Source: Acidobacteriota bacterium
GTDB lineage: Bacteria; Actinomycetota; Actinomycetes; Actinomycetales; Microbacteriaceae
DNA length: 45,802 nucleotides
Direction: 5' to 3'
NCBI GenBank assembly: GCA_019351995.1
Contig: JABBOD010000002.1
Coordinates: forward strand, 82,210-128,011
Made by a program: the position numbers and the translations under genes. How positions within the stretch are numbered: the stretch's first letter is position 1; the number at the start of each line of letters is the position of its first letter. Positions 37,178-45,802 of the stretch are shown piece after piece. The notes under the pieces were generated by a model. It ran no database searches. It was given only the letters and a program-made list of their open reading frames with translations, and had not been told where the DNA came from.

Positions 37178-37575
37178 TACTTCTTCCCTGCCTTCTTGAC
37201 GGATGCCGCGGCCGAAACCAGCTCATCCGGAGTCGCGAGCACGACCGTGATGTGGCTCGTGCGCTTCAAGATCTTGAATGCACGGCCCTGAGCACGCGGT
37301 CGGAACCGCTTCAGAGTGGCACCCTCGTCGACGTAGGCCTTCGAGATGATCAGGTCCTGCTCGTCGAGGTAGCTGTTGCTGGCATCGGCCTTGACCCGGG
37401 CGTTCGCCATCGCCGACGCGACGAGCTTGTAAATCGGCTCCGACGCGCTCTGCGGGGCGAACTTCAGGATCGCGAGGGCCTCAGCGGCCTGCTTCCCACG
37501 GATCAGGTCGACAACACGTCGGGCCTTCTGAGGGGTCACGCGGATGTGACGCACGCGGGCGATCGACTCCACCAT
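37177..37575 (-). CDS. rplV: Large ribosomal subunit protein uL22
   Basis: Lines the exit tunnel with its beta-hairpin loop, here about residues 88-107 ([20 protein letters not shown]), the macrolide-contact region. 132 residues with [20 protein letters not shown] at the N-terminus. Lies 27 nt after rpsS. Confidence 0.98.
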   Translation of the reverse strand: MVESIARVRHIRVTPQKARRVVDLIRGKQAAEALAILKFAPQSASEPIYKLVASAMANARVKADASNSYLDEQDLIISKAYVDEGATLKRFRPRAQGRAFKILKRTSHITVVLATPDELVSAAASVKKAGKK

Positions 37576-37602
37576 TTCTCTTCCTCCTCTTTCGTCACCG
37601 CG

Positions 37603-37884
37603 TTAGCGGCGACGACCCTTCTTGTCGTCCTTCTCGTGGCCACGGAACGTCCGCGTGGGCGAGAACTCGCCCAGCTTGTGCCCGACCATGGTCTCGGTGA
37701 TGAACACCGGGATGTGCTTGCGACCGTCGTGGACCGCGATGGTGTGGCCCAGCATGGCCGGGACGATCATCGATCGGCGCGACCAGGTCTTGATCACGTT
37801 CTTGGTATTGGCCTCGTTCTGCGTTGCCACCTTGCGGAACAGGTGGTCATCGACGAACGGACCCTTTTTGAGACTGCGCGGCAT
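37603..37884 (-). CDS. rpsS: Small ribosomal subunit protein uS19
   Basis: 30S head protein. 93 residues: [20 protein letters not shown] and [20 protein letters not shown], ending in a basic KKGRRR. Lies 12 nt after rplB. Confidence 0.98.
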   Translation of the reverse strand: MPRSLKKGPFVDDHLFRKVATQNEANTKNVIKTWSRRSMIVPAMLGHTIAVHDGRKHIPVFITETMVGHKLGEFSPTRTFRGHEKDDKKGRRR

Positions 37885-37896
37885 TGTTGTCGATCC

Positions 37897-38736
37897 CTAC
37901 TTGCGCTTCTTGCCGACATTGCGGCGACGAACGATGAGCTTGTCGCTCTCTTTGTTGGGGTGCCGCGTACGGCCTTCCTTCTTTCCCCATGGGCTGACCG
38001 GGTGGCGACCACCGGAGGTCTTGCCCTCACCACCACCGTGCGGGTGATCGACCGGGTTCATCGCGACACCACGGACGGTCGGGCGGACGCCCTTCCACCG
38101 CATGCGGCCGGCCTTGCCCCAGTTGATGTTCGACTGCTCGGCGTTGCCGACCTCGCCGATCGTGGCGCGGCAGCGCACATCCACGTTGCGGATCTCGCCG
38201 GAGGGCAGACGCAGCTGGGCGTACGGACCGTCCTTGGCCACCAGACGCACGCTGGCCCCGGCGGAACGCGCCATCTTGGCGCCGCCGCCCGGCTTCAACT
38301 CGATCGCGTGGATGACGGTACCGACCGGGATGTTCTTCAGCGGCAGGTTGTTTCCGGGCTTGATGTCCGCGCCGGGACCCGACTCGATGACGTCGCCCTG
38401 GCTCAGCTTGTTCGGCGCGATGATGTAACGCTTCGTGCCGTCCACGAAATGCAGCAACGCGATGCGCGCCGTGCGGTTCGGGTCGTACTCGATGTGCGCG
38501 ACCTTGGCGTCGACACCGTCCTTGTCGTTGCGCTTGAAGTCGATGACGCGGTACTGACGCTTGTGACCGCCACCGATGTGACGGGTCGTGATGCGTCCGG
38601 TGTTGTTGCGGCCACCGGTCTTGTGCAGCGGCTTGAGCAGCGACTTCTCGGGGGTGGATCGCGTGATCTCGACGAAGTCGGCGACCGACGATCCACGACG
38701 ACCCGGAGTCGTCGGCTTGTACTTAAGAATTGCCAT
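37897..38736 (-). CDS. rplB: Large ribosomal subunit protein uL2
   Basis: Essential for subunit association and peptidyl transfer. 279 residues, with the conserved block [20 protein letters not shown] at 225-244 containing the functionally important histidine. The N-terminal RNA-binding OB domain includes [20 protein letters not shown]. Lies 20 nt after rplW. Confidence 0.98.
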   Translation of the reverse strand: MAILKYKPTTPGRRGSSVADFVEITRSTPEKSLLKPLHKTGGRNNTGRITTRHIGGGHKRQYRVIDFKRNDKDGVDAKVAHIEYDPNRTARIALLHFVDGTKRYIIAPNKLSQGDVIESGPGADIKPGNNLPLKNIPVGTVIHAIELKPGGGAKMARSAGASVRLVAKDGPYAQLRLPSGEIRNVDVRCRATIGEVGNAEQSNINWGKAGRMRWKGVRPTVRGVAMNPVDHPHGGGEGKTSGGRHPVSPWGKKEGRTRHPNKESDKLIVRRRNVGKKRK

Positions 38737-38756
38737 GAGTGTGTTCCTCCCCGGCC

Positions 38757-39056
38757 CTAGCCGACAGCCGTGAAGATGTCGATGGTGCCGGACTTGAGCG
38801 TGACGATGGCGCGCTTGGTGTCTTTGCGCCGACCGATGCCGAACTTGGTGCGCTGCTTCTTGCCGGTGCGGTTCAGCGTGTTCACCGAATCCACCTTGAC
38901 GTTGAAGATCTTCTCGATAGCGAGCTTGATCTCGGTCTTGTTGCTGCGCGGGTCCACCACGAAGGTGTACTTGCCGTCGTCGATCAGGCTGTAGCTCTTC
39001 TCGCTGACGACCGGCGCCAGGATGACGTCGCGCGGGTCCTTGTTGTAGCCGCTCAC
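38757..39056 (-). CDS. rplW: Large ribosomal subunit protein uL23
   Basis: Docking site for trigger factor and SRP at the tunnel exit. 99 residues: [20 protein letters not shown] and [20 protein letters not shown]. Overlaps the rplD stop by 4 nt. Confidence 0.98.
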   Translation of the reverse strand: MSGYNKDPRDVILAPVVSEKSYSLIDDGKYTFVVDPRSNKTEIKLAIEKIFNVKVDSVNTLNRTGKKQRTKFGIGRRKDTKRAIVTLKSGTIDIFTAVG

Positions 39057-39706
39057 TTGCCGGCCTCCTGGTTCGATGATTTCGAGTTGACGAAGAAGTC
39101 GAACGCCGCCTTGGTGAAGACGATGTCGTCGCTGACGACGACGTCGTACGCGTTCAGCTGATCGGCGAACAGCACGTGAACGTGCTTGAGGTTGCGCACG
39201 CTCTTGAAGGTGTCGTCGTCGCCGCGCTCGAGCACGATCAGAACGTTCTTGCTGGTGGCGACATCCGCCAGGAGCGCCGCGGCGTTCTTGGTGCTCGGCC
39301 CATTCGTGCCGAAGTTCTCGATCACGTGCAGACGCTCGCCACGAGCCCGGTCGGACAGGACGCCGAGCAGCGCGGCCGCGATCATCTTCTTCGGAGTCCG
39401 CTGCGAGTAGTCGCGCGGGTGCGGTCCGTGAACGATGCCACCGCCGGTGTGCTGAGGCGCGCGGATCGAGCCCTGACGAGCGCGACCTGTCCCCTTCTGC
39501 TTGAACGGCTTGCGTCCGGCACCGGACACCTCACCACGACGCAGCGTGTTGTGGGTGCCCTGACGGGCCGCTGCGAGCTGCGCGGTCACGACCTGGTGAA
39601 TCAGCGGGACGTTGGTCTGGACGTCGAAGATCGCGCCGGGCAGCTCGACCGAACCGGTCGACTTCCCGGTTGCGTCGAGGACGCTCAGCGTGCTGGAGTC
39701 AGCCAT
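39053..39706 (-). CDS. rplD: Large ribosomal subunit protein uL4
   Basis: Tunnel-constriction protein; in E. coli it also represses the S10 operon. 217 residues. The long internal loop runs about residues 65-100 ([20 protein letters not shown], then [18 protein letters not shown]). Lies 2 nt after rplC. Confidence 0.98.
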   Translation of the reverse strand: MADSSTLSVLDATGKSTGSVELPGAIFDVQTNVPLIHQVVTAQLAAARQGTHNTLRRGEVSGAGRKPFKQKGTGRARQGSIRAPQHTGGGIVHGPHPRDYSQRTPKKMIAAALLGVLSDRARGERLHVIENFGTNGPSTKNAAALLADVATSKNVLIVLERGDDDTFKSVRNLKHVHVLFADQLNAYDVVVSDDIVFTKAAFDFFVNSKSSNQEAGK

Positions 39707-39708
39707 GA

Positions 39709-40359
39709 TCAGGCTCCCTTCACGGCGTTGCGGACGAAGACGATGCGACCACGGGCGCCGGGGACGGCTCCCTTGATCAGGACGAGGCCCTTTTCGAGGT
39801 CGACGGAGTGGACCTTGAGGTTCTGGACGGTGACGCGATCGCCACCCATGCGCCCGGCCATCCGCATGCCCTTGAAGACGCGGCTGGGCGTCGAGGACGC
39901 ACCAATCGAGCCGGGCTTGCGGTGGTTGCGGTGCGAACCGTGCGAGGACGAGACGCCCTTGAAGTTGTGCCGCTTCATGACGCCGGCGAAGCCCTTGCCC
40001 TTGCTGGTGCCGACCACGTCGACGAACTGGCCAGCGGCGAAGATGTCGACCGCGAGCTCCTGTCCGAGCGTGTAGTCGGCGGCGTCTGCGGTGCGCACCT
40101 CGGTCAGGTGACGACGCGGCGTGACGCCCGCTTTGTCGAAGTGACCGGTCGCGGGCTTGTTCGCCTTCCGCGGGTCGATCGCTCCGTAGGCGATCTGCAC
40201 GGCGGCGTAGCCGTCCTTCTCGAGCGAGCGGACCTGGGTCACGACGTTCGGAGAGATCTGTACGACGGTGACGGGAACGAGTTTGTTGTTCTCATCCCAG
40301 ACCTGGGTCATGCCGAGCTTGGTGCCCAGCAGTCCCTTGGTCGTCTTGGTGAAAGTCAT
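39709..40359 (-). CDS. rplC: Large ribosomal subunit protein uL3
   Basis: Early-assembly 50S protein reaching the peptidyl transferase centre. 216 residues from ATG 40359 ([20 protein letters not shown]); the frame is open far upstream through rpsJ without homology. The central extension [20 protein letters not shown], then [19 protein letters not shown], is intact. Lies 17 nt after rpsJ. Confidence 0.98.
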   Translation of the reverse strand: MTFTKTTKGLLGTKLGMTQVWDENNKLVPVTVVQISPNVVTQVRSLEKDGYAAVQIAYGAIDPRKANKPATGHFDKAGVTPRRHLTEVRTADAADYTLGQELAVDIFAAGQFVDVVGTSKGKGFAGVMKRHNFKGVSSSHGSHRNHRKPGSIGASSTPSRVFKGMRMAGRMGGDRVTVQNLKVHSVDLEKGLVLIKGAVPGARGRIVFVRNAVKGA

Positions 40360-40376
40360 CGGATGTCCTTTGGGGC

Positions 40377-40685
40377 CTAGAGCTTGATCTCGATGTTGAC
40401 GTCGGCGGGAAGGTCGAGACGCATGAGCGAGTCGACCGCCTTCGGCGTCGGGTCGATGATGTCGATGAGGCGCTTGTGGGTGCGCTTCTCGAAGTGCTCG
40501 CGGCTGTCCTTGTACTTGTGGGGAGAGCGGATCACGACGATCACGTTCTTCTCCGTTGGCAGGGGTACCGGACCGACAACGGTCGCGCCTGCGCGGGTCA
40601 CCGTGTCGACGATCTTGCGCGCCGACGCGTCCAGTCCGGCGTGGTCGTACGACTTCAGCCGAATGCGGATCTTCTGTCCCGCCAT
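40377..40685 (-). CDS. rpsJ: Small ribosomal subunit protein uS10
   Basis: 30S head protein; as NusE it also joins NusB in antitermination. 102 residues from ATG 40685 ([20 protein letters not shown]), preceded by GAGGAGAG. Core motif [20 protein letters not shown], then [17 protein letters not shown]. First gene of the S10 operon. Unusually, it is separated from tuf by a regulator-glycosidase pair. Confidence 0.98.
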   Translation of the reverse strand: MAGQKIRIRLKSYDHAGLDASARKIVDTVTRAGATVVGPVPLPTEKNVIVVIRSPHKYKDSREHFEKRTHKRLIDIIDPTPKAVDSLMRLDLPADVNIEIKL

Positions 40686-41129
40686 GTGTTCTCTCCTCTT
40701 CCGCACGGCATCCTTCTCGGACCCGTACCCGCGCGACACATCTCTGCTCGCGCACCGCTGTTCTTCTGTCAATCCGTCCCACCCACGCGGTCGGGCGTGT
40801 CGCTCTCCTTTTCAGGATCAGCGCACACGTCATCCCTTGTGAGGAGGATGGGATTCGATTGAAGCTGTGTTCTGCTGTCCGCGGCCCAACCGGATCAAGC
40901 CGCCGGTCCCTCAATAAGCGATGATCGCTCGGCTGAGGCACAGTGGCTTCGGTTGTGCACTGCTCTGACAGTGATCCGGACGCGAACGCACGGAGTGTTG
41001 AACTAGACGAGTTTGCCACACGGTTGCATTTGCTGCAAGCCGGGCGTGTCGCGCTCGTCTTGTCGGCCGAGCGAGGCTCGGTGGCGAATCGAGTTTCGTG
41101 GTCGCGAAGGCCCCGCGCAGGGCGGACTG
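40686..41129. other. Leader and promoter region of the S10 operon
   Basis: This 444-nt stretch without a convincing gene separates rpsJ from the terminator of the glycosidase gene and must hold the rpsJ promoter. I see two short palindromes, AGCGATGATCGCT (40917-40929) and CACTG-N6-CAGTG (40958-40973), but no promoter that stands out. TCTAGT on the minus strand near 41002-41007 is a possible -10 with a poor -35. The open frames across it look like chance frames. Confidence 0.5.
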
Positions 41130-41168
41130 CTCGAGGTATCCGAGCTCTGAGAGTCCGGATACCTCGAG
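41130..41168 (-). terminator. Terminator after the glycosidase gene
   Basis: CTCGAGGTATCCG (41130-41142) and CGGATACCTCGAG (41156-41168) form a perfect 13-bp stem with a 13-nt loop, 6 nt beyond the stop of the glycosidase gene. Confidence 0.75.
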
Positions 41169-41174
41169 CCGTGA

Positions 41175-42146
41175 CTACTCGGCCGATCCGGCGGACGAGT
41201 GCACGATCGGGCGCCGCAGCGACTCCGGGAAGGCATCCCGGAGCAGTGGGCGCAGCGGAACCGGGTCGGCGAGTCTCCCGACAAAGCCATGCGGGGTCAG
41301 ATTCTCAAAGGCGAGGAGCATCGGTTCTCCCGCGCGGTCGCGGGTCACCCGTCCGGCGTACAGGGACTCGTCCACAAGGACCCGCACGTCGTCGATGTCA
41401 ACGGGCCCGAGGGGACCGTCCATCCGTGCCGCCCACATTCCGGGGTCCTCGACGGTGGCGCGTCGTCGAGCCGCGAGTTCTGGGGCCTGGCAGCTGAAGA
41501 GGAGGAACCACTCTCCGTCGACCTCGACCGGCTGCGTGACCTCCATCTGCCCGAAGCCGTGCCCGGCCTCGACGACAGGCGGCAACACCTCCCAGGTGCG
41601 CAGGTCATCCGAGACCGCGTGCCCCACCACGGCTTCGTCGCCGGGGGCGCGTTCGGTGCCCGAGGCGGTGAGCAGCATGTGCCAACGACCATCGTCGTGC
41701 TTCCATACCCACGGATCGCGGAACGGCTCGGCGCCGGTCAGCGGGCCCGTCGCGTACCAGCGTGGGTCTGCCTCGATCAGCACGTCGAGTCGCTCCCAGG
41801 TCAGAAGGTCGTCGGAAACGGCCGCGGTGATCCGCTGCGTGGTGCGCACCGGCACGTCGTTGACGGCCGTGGTGATCAGGTACCAACGACCGTCATCGCC
41901 GCGGATGGTGCATCCGGTCCAGGTGGCGACGTCGTCGATGCTCGGGGCATCTCCCCGCACGAGCGCGTCCGGCAGCCGACGCCACGAACGCAGATCGTCG
42001 GAGACGGCGTGCCCGATCGACGCGCGCCGGTGTCGCCTCTCCGGGTCCTGTAACGCTCTGGAGGCGAACAGGAAGAAGAGATGGAAGCGCTCGCCATCGT
42101 CGACCGCCCACGAATCCCACACCCACGAATCGGGCAGCTCAAGCAT
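41175..42146 (-). CDS. GH32/GH43-like five-bladed propeller glycosidase
   Basis: 323 residues from ATG 42146, chosen because GGAGG lies 6 nt upstream; the frame is open further upstream inside the regulator gene. The pattern fits beta-fructosidase-like or GH43-like propellers: WVWDSWAVD near residue 8 (Asp11 as candidate nucleophile), [14 protein letters not shown] with Asp144 as the RDP aspartate, and QMEVTQP with Glu202 as candidate acid/base. Repeats of [23 protein letters not shown] and [11 protein letters not shown] mark successive blades. No signal peptide is seen, so it should act in the cytoplasm on an imported small saccharide. Substrate is unknown. It is co-transcribed with the regulator upstream (8-nt overlap). 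Confidence 0.75.
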   Translation of the reverse strand: MLELPDSWVWDSWAVDDGERFHLFFLFASRALQDPERRHRRASIGHAVSDDLRSWRRLPDALVRGDAPSIDDVATWTGCTIRGDDGRWYLITTAVNDVPVRTTQRITAAVSDDLLTWERLDVLIEADPRWYATGPLTGAEPFRDPWVWKHDDGRWHMLLTASGTERAPGDEAVVGHAVSDDLRTWEVLPPVVEAGHGFGQMEVTQPVEVDGEWFLLFSCQAPELAARRRATVEDPGMWAARMDGPLGPVDIDDVRVLVDESLYAGRVTRDRAGEPMLLAFENLTPHGFVGRLADPVPLRPLLRDAFPESLRRPIVHSSAGSAE

Positions 42147-43170
42147 GTATACCTCCCAGAGAACTCGGCGCGACCACAGAGTCGCGCACCACCATGCCGG
42201 CCGGCATCCGCACATGGGACTCCGGGGGCTCGACCCCATCGATGAGGTCTGCGAGGGTTCGGATGGCCCAGCGCCCCATCTCGTAGTGCGGCAACGCGAT
42301 CGTCGTGAGACCGGGACGCAGCTGCGCCGCGATCGGGGTGAAGTCATCGACCCCCATCACCGAGAGCTCACCCGGCACCGCGATTCCCAGTTCTCGTGCC
42401 GATTGATACACCCCGAGAGCCATCTCGTCGTTGAAGCAGAAGACCGCCGTCGGCCGCTCGGTGTCGGAGATGGCGAGACGCAGCGCATCGAAACCCGCCC
42501 GCCCGTCCGCCGGACTGGGCACCGAGGCGATCCGCGGCTCCAAGCCGTTCGCTCTCATCACCTCCCGGTAGCCGACAATGCGGCCATCGTGCCCGGGGCC
42601 CCGGTCGTCAATGGTCAGGTGGACGATGTTCCGGTGGCCCATCGCGATCAGATATGCGGTGCCGTCACGGCCGATGCCGACTTCGTCGGGGACGACAGAC
42701 GGCGAGGTGGAATGCCGGTCCACAGCATCGACGAGCACGGTCGGGAGCTCGCCGATTGCGGACGGGACGGAGACCGTCTGGTGATACATCCGGGCGTAGA
42801 CGATGGCATCCACCTGCTGGGCACGAAGCGCCAGGATCTGTCGAGCCTCGACCTCGGGGTCGCCATTGGAGTCGACCATGACCAGCAGGATTCCGCGCTC
42901 GGCCGCGGCGTCCTGCGCGCCCAGAATCACGCGACCCGAGTATGGGGTCGTGGCGATCTCGTCGCTGACGAATCCGATGATCCCGGATCGGCGATTGCGC
43001 AAGGCGGTCGCGATGCGGTTGGGCGCGTAGCCGAGTTCGATCGCGACCCGCTGAACCCGCTCCCTGGTCGCCGGATTCACCTGGCCCCGCCCATTGAGCG
43101 CGTGGGAAACGGTCGTGACCGAAACCCCTGCCGCTGCTGCGACATCGACGATGCCGATCCGCTTGGCCAT
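42139..43170 (-). CDS. LacI-family transcriptional regulator
   Basis: 343 residues from ATG 43170 (a GTG lies one codon earlier). The N-terminal helix-turn-helix is IVDVAAAAGVSVTTVSHALN, with the hinge helix region ELGYAPNRIATALRNRRSG. Behind it is a sugar-binding type I periplasmic-like domain (FNDEMALGVYQSARELGIAV, LSVMGVDDFTPIAAQLRPG). Its 3' end overlaps the glycosidase start, so it probably controls its own two-gene operon in response to a sugar. No transporter gene is present here, so uptake must come from elsewhere. Confidence 0.93.
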   Translation of the reverse strand: MAKRIGIVDVAAAAGVSVTTVSHALNGRGQVNPATRERVQRVAIELGYAPNRIATALRNRRSGIIGFVSDEIATTPYSGRVILGAQDAAAERGILLVMVDSNGDPEVEARQILALRAQQVDAIVYARMYHQTVSVPSAIGELPTVLVDAVDRHSTSPSVVPDEVGIGRDGTAYLIAMGHRNIVHLTIDDRGPGHDGRIVGYREVMRANGLEPRIASVPSPADGRAGFDALRLAISDTERPTAVFCFNDEMALGVYQSARELGIAVPGELSVMGVDDFTPIAAQLRPGLTTIALPHYEMGRWAIRTLADLIDGVEPPESHVRMPAGMVVRDSVVAPSSLGGIHA

Positions 43171-43233
43171 CACGCCGACTTTCCGGGCGCATCAGCACGC
43201 CCATCCACAGGCTACCCAAATCGATTGCTGCGC

Positions 43234-43249
43234 GCGACTCGGCAGTCGC
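43234..43249. promoter_or_regulatory. Palindrome upstream of the LacI-type gene, candidate operator
   Basis: GCGACT-CGGC-AGTCGC is a perfect inverted repeat 64 nt upstream of the regulator start. GAAAGTACG (43258-43266) also recurs inverted as CGTACTTTC (43307-43315), and GTAC-flanked TATAAG (minus strand, about 43270-43275) could be a -10 element. Which of these is the operator is not resolved. Confidence 0.35.
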
Positions 43250-43334
43250 CATCCCCCGAAAGTACGGACTTATACGTACCCTCAGCGCCGAAAGCAGCTC
43301 GAAGCGCGTACTTTCAGCGGTTCGCGGCAACGCG

Positions 43335-43364
43335 AAAAGGGGCCGGACCTCTCGGCCCGACCCC
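43335..43364 (-). terminator. Intrinsic terminator after tuf
   Basis: On the minus strand a GC-rich stem of about 11 bp with wobble pairs (43354-43364 with 43339-43349), a 4-nt loop and then TTTT (43335-43338). It begins 21 nt past the tuf stop and is the most classical terminator in the window. Confidence 0.8.
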
Positions 43365-43384
43365 CTCGCTGCGCTGCCGAAGAA

Positions 43385-44578
43385 CTACTTGAGGATCTTC
43401 GTGACCTTGCCGGCACCGACGGTGCGGCCACCCTCGCGAATGGCGAAGCCGAGGCCCTCCTCCATGGCGATGGGCTGGATCAGCTCGACCGTCATGTCGG
43501 TGGTGTCGCCGGGCATGACCATCTCGGTGCCGTCCGGCAGCGTGATGACGCCGGTGACGTCGGTGGTGCGGAAGTAGAACTGCGGGCGGTAGTTCGCGTA
43601 GAACGGGTTGTGACGCCCACCCTCATCCTTGGACAGGATGTACGCGGTGCCCTCGAACTGGGTGTGCGGCGTCACCGAACCCGGCTTGACGACGACCTGG
43701 CCGCGCTCGACATCCTCGCGCTTGGTGCCGCGAAGGAGCAGACCACAGTTCTCGCCGGCCCATGCCTCGTCGAGCTGCTTGTGGAACATCTCGATACCCG
43801 TGACCGTGGTCTTCTGCGTCGGGCGAATGCCGACGATCTCGACCTCGGAGTTGATGGCGAGGGTTCCGCGCTCGGCGCGGCCGGTGACGACGGTTCCACG
43901 ACCGGTGATCGTGAAGACGTCCTCGATCGGCATCAGGAACGGCTTGTCCTTGTCGCGGATCGGGTCAGGAACAGACTCGTCGATGGCTTCCATGAGGTCG
44001 AGGACCGACTGGCCCCACTTCTCGTCGCCCTCGAGGGCCTTGAGGCCGGAGACCCGGACAACCGGTGCGTTGTCGCCGTCGAAGCCCTGGCTGCTCAGCA
44101 GCTCACGGACCTCGAGCTCGACGAGCTCCAGGATTTCCTCGTCGTCGACCATGTCGCTCTTGTTGAGCGCGACCAGCAGGTAGGGCACGCCGACCTGCTT
44201 GGCGAGCAGAACGTGCTCGCGGGTCTGTGCCATCGGGCCGTCGGTCGCGGCAACCACCAGGATCGCGCCGTCCATCTGAGCGGCACCGGTGATCATGTTC
44301 TTGATGTAGTCGGCGTGGCCCGGGGCGTCAACGTGAGCGTAGTGACGCTTCGGGGTCTCGTACTCGACGTGCGAGATGTTGATCGTGATGCCGCGCTGAC
44401 GCTCTTCCGGAGCCGAGTCGATCGACGCGAAGTCGCGGGGCTGGTTGACCGCCGACGGGTACTTGTCCGCGAGCACCTTCGAGATTGCCGCGGTGAGCGT
44501 GGTCTTTCCGTGGTCGACGTGACCGATGGTTCCGATGTTCACGTGCGGCTTGGTCCGCTCGAACTTGGCCTTAGCCAC
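43385..44578 (-). CDS. tuf: Elongation factor Tu
   Basis: Delivers aminoacyl-tRNA to the ribosome. 397 residues from GTG 44578, with GAGGAGG 7 nt upstream. G1 is GHVDHGKT (19-26); [20 protein letters not shown] and NKSDMVDD are the G3 and G4 regions. Domains II and III are complete, ending [17 protein letters not shown]. Follows fusA across 155 nt and ends in a strong terminator, so it does not read into rpsJ. Confidence 0.98.
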   Translation of the reverse strand: MAKAKFERTKPHVNIGTIGHVDHGKTTLTAAISKVLADKYPSAVNQPRDFASIDSAPEERQRGITINISHVEYETPKRHYAHVDAPGHADYIKNMITGAAQMDGAILVVAATDGPMAQTREHVLLAKQVGVPYLLVALNKSDMVDDEEILELVELEVRELLSSQGFDGDNAPVVRVSGLKALEGDEKWGQSVLDLMEAIDESVPDPIRDKDKPFLMPIEDVFTITGRGTVVTGRAERGTLAINSEVEIVGIRPTQKTTVTGIEMFHKQLDEAWAGENCGLLLRGTKREDVERGQVVVKPGSVTPHTQFEGTAYILSKDEGGRHNPFYANYRPQFYFRTTDVTGVITLPDGTEMVMPGDTTDMTVELIQPIAMEEGLGFAIREGGRTVGAGKVTKILK

Positions 44579-44607
44579 TGTGGGTCCTCCTCAGGACTCG
44601 TGTGCAG

Positions 44608-44630
44608 GCATCCGGATGGATTCCGGATGC
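44608..44630. other. Hairpin in the tuf leader
   Basis: GCATCCGGA (44608-44616) pairs with TCCGGATGC (44622-44630) around 5 nt, 30 nt upstream of the tuf start within the 155-nt fusA-tuf gap. It could stabilise or modulate a tuf-specific transcript. Confidence 0.45.
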
Positions 44631-44733
44631 GCTGCGAGATGGTGTGTATTTACTTTAGTTGGTCGGGCTGGTGCCCTGGGTGGGGTCCCGGATCTCGACT
44701 GGCTCGATCACCGAGTTCCCCGAGCTGGAGCTG

Positions 44734-45802
44734 TTAGTCGCCCTTGCTCTTCTGGACGATCTCTTCGGCAACTGCCTTCGGGACCTCCGCGTAGCTGTCG
44801 AATGTCATCGAGTAGACGGCGCGACCCGAGGTCTTCGAGCGCAGGTCTCCGACGTATCCGAACATCTCTGACAGCGGCACCTTGGCCGCAACGACCTTGA
44901 CACCGGTCGCGTCCTCCATGGACTGGATCTGGCCCCGGCGCGAGTTCAGGTCGCCGATGACATCACCCATGTACTCCTCGGGCGTGCGCACCTCGACGGC
45001 CATCAGCGGCTCGAGCAGCACGGGGTCGGCGCGACGAGCGGCCTCCTTGTATGCCATCGATCCGGCGATCTTGAACGCCATCTCCGAGGAGTCGACGTCG
45101 TGCGATGCGCCGTCGAGAAGCGTCGCCTTGACACCCACTGTCGGGTAGCCGGCGAGAACACCGACCTGCATGGCATCCACGATTCCGTGGTCGACCGATG
45201 GGATGTACTCGCGCGGGATGCGACCACCCGTGACCGCGTTCACGAACTCGTAGCTGACCTCCGGAGTGACCTCCATCGGCTCGATCGAGATCTGGATCTT
45301 GGCGAACTGGCCAGAACCACCCGTCTGCTTCTTGTGGGTGTAGTCGTACTTGTCGACCTTCTTGCGGATCGTCTCGCGGTACGCGACCTGGGGCTTGCCC
45401 ACGTTGGCCTCGACGTTGAACTCGCGCTTCATGCGGTCGACCAGGATGTCCAGGTGGAGCTCGCCCATGCCCTTGATGATGGTCTGGCCGGTCTCCTGGT
45501 TCTGCTCGGTGCGGAAGGTCGGGTCCTCTTCGGCGAGCTTCTGGATGGCGACACCCAGCTTTTCCTGGTCGGCCTTGGTCTTCGGCTCGATGGCCACCTC
45601 GATCACGGGCTCCGGGAAGGTCATCGACTCGAGCACGACCTGCGCGTTGGAGTCCGACAGCGTGTCACCGGTCGTGGTGTCCTTCAGACCGATCACGGCG
45701 TAGATGTGGCCGGCGGTGACGCTGTCGACCGGGTTCTCCTTGTTGGCGTGCATCTGGAAGATCTTCCCGATGCGCTCCTTCTTGCCCTTGGTCGAGTTGA
45801 TG
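44734..45802 (-). CDS. fusA: Elongation factor G, C-terminal half (cut by the window edge)
   Basis: Translocation GTPase; about 355 C-terminal residues are in the window and the N-terminal GTPase domain lies beyond the right edge. The frame runs through the last base with [20 protein letters not shown], part of domain [17 protein letters not shown] and [19 protein letters not shown] mark domain IV, and [20 protein letters not shown] marks domain V. The Met at 45753 is internal and not a start. Precedes tuf, as in the str operon. Confidence 0.97.
   Translation of the reverse strand, partial: INSTKGKKERIGKIFQMHANKENPVDSVTAGHIYAVIGLKDTTTGDTLSDSNAQVVLESMTFPEPVIEVAIEPKTKADQEKLGVAIQKLAEEDPTFRTEQNQETGQTIIKGMGELHLDILVDRMKREFNVEANVGKPQVAYRETIRKKVDKYDYTHKKQTGGSGQFAKIQISIEPMEVTPEVSYEFVNAVTGGRIPREYIPSVDHGIVDAMQVGVLAGYPTVGVKATLLDGASHDVDSSEMAFKIAGSMAYKEAARRADPVLLEPLMAVEVRTPEEYMGDVIGDLNSRRGQIQSMEDATGVKVVAAKVPLSEMFGYVGDLRSKTSGRAVYSMTFDSYAEVPKAVAEEIVQKSKGD

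Noticed and set aside
41098..43392. A 764-codon plus-strand open frame opposite the glycosidase and LacI-type genes
   Set aside because: Shadow frame: the minus-strand genes have clear families, operon overlap and a Shine-Dalgarno.

Overview
The window is a GC-rich chromosomal segment of a high-GC Gram-positive bacterium. Gene content and order (tsaE-tsaB-rimI-tsaD next to alr, acpS and glmS; S10, spc and alpha ribosomal operons in actinobacterial order; groES preceded by a CIRCE-like operator) and possible leaderless starts fit Actinomycetota. The ribosomal gene set, which lacks rpsN, map and rpsD at their usual places, and the general codon style suggest Micrococcales, probably Microbacteriaceae. 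The family assignment is inference. I found no rRNA, tRNA, CRISPR array, prophage or complete insertion sequence.

Left part (1-13.3 kb). It opens with a 5'-truncated ABC-F ATPase remnant on the minus strand and a PatB/MalY-type aminotransferase broken by a frameshift. guaB (minus) follows across a strong shared hairpin. Next is a branched-chain amino acid uptake locus, livH-livM-livG-livF (plus), converging on two tandem substrate-binding lipoprotein genes (minus). This LivH carries a signal peptide and a beta-rich extracellular domain ahead of the permease. Then come rarD, a solitary groES with a CIRCE-like operator, a 114-bp inverted-repeat element and a THUMP-like SAM methyltransferase gene.

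Middle part (13.3-24.2 kb). Two small Pro-rich two-helix or multi-helix membrane proteins (DUF4190-like) lie downstream of a tightly packed minus-strand cluster transcribed glmS, acpS, alr, tsaE, tsaB, rimI, tsaD. It combines cell-wall precursor synthesis, acyl carrier protein activation and tRNA t6A modification, with several 3-4 nt stop/start overlaps. coaA is divergent from glmS and overlaps the 3' end of a deazaflavin-type nitroreductase gene. glmM follows rplM-rpsI.

Right part (24.2-45.8 kb). All genes are on the minus strand: fusA (partial), tuf, then a LacI-type regulator plus a GH32/GH43-like glycosidase inserted before rpsJ, then rplC-D-W-B, rpsS, rplV, rpsC, rplP, rpmC, rpsQ, rplN-X-E, rpsH, rplF, rplR, rpsE, rpmD, rplO, secY, adk, infA, rpmJ, rpsM, rpsK, rpoA, rplQ, truA, rplM, rpsI. 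Several ribosomal proteins have long low-complexity tails: about 120 residues basic at the N-terminus of uL15, about 95 acidic at the C-terminus of bL17, and others on uS5, uL29, uS3 and uS9. Three of the larger gaps fall where rpsN, map and rpsD sit in related gene orders, and several gaps contain strong hairpins.

Most of the window is conserved housekeeping. The most unusual items are the LivH fusion, the uL15/bL17 tails, the glycosidase cassette inside the translation cluster, the four-copy GTTAC cluster upstream of the liv binding-protein gene, and the 114-bp inverted-repeat element.
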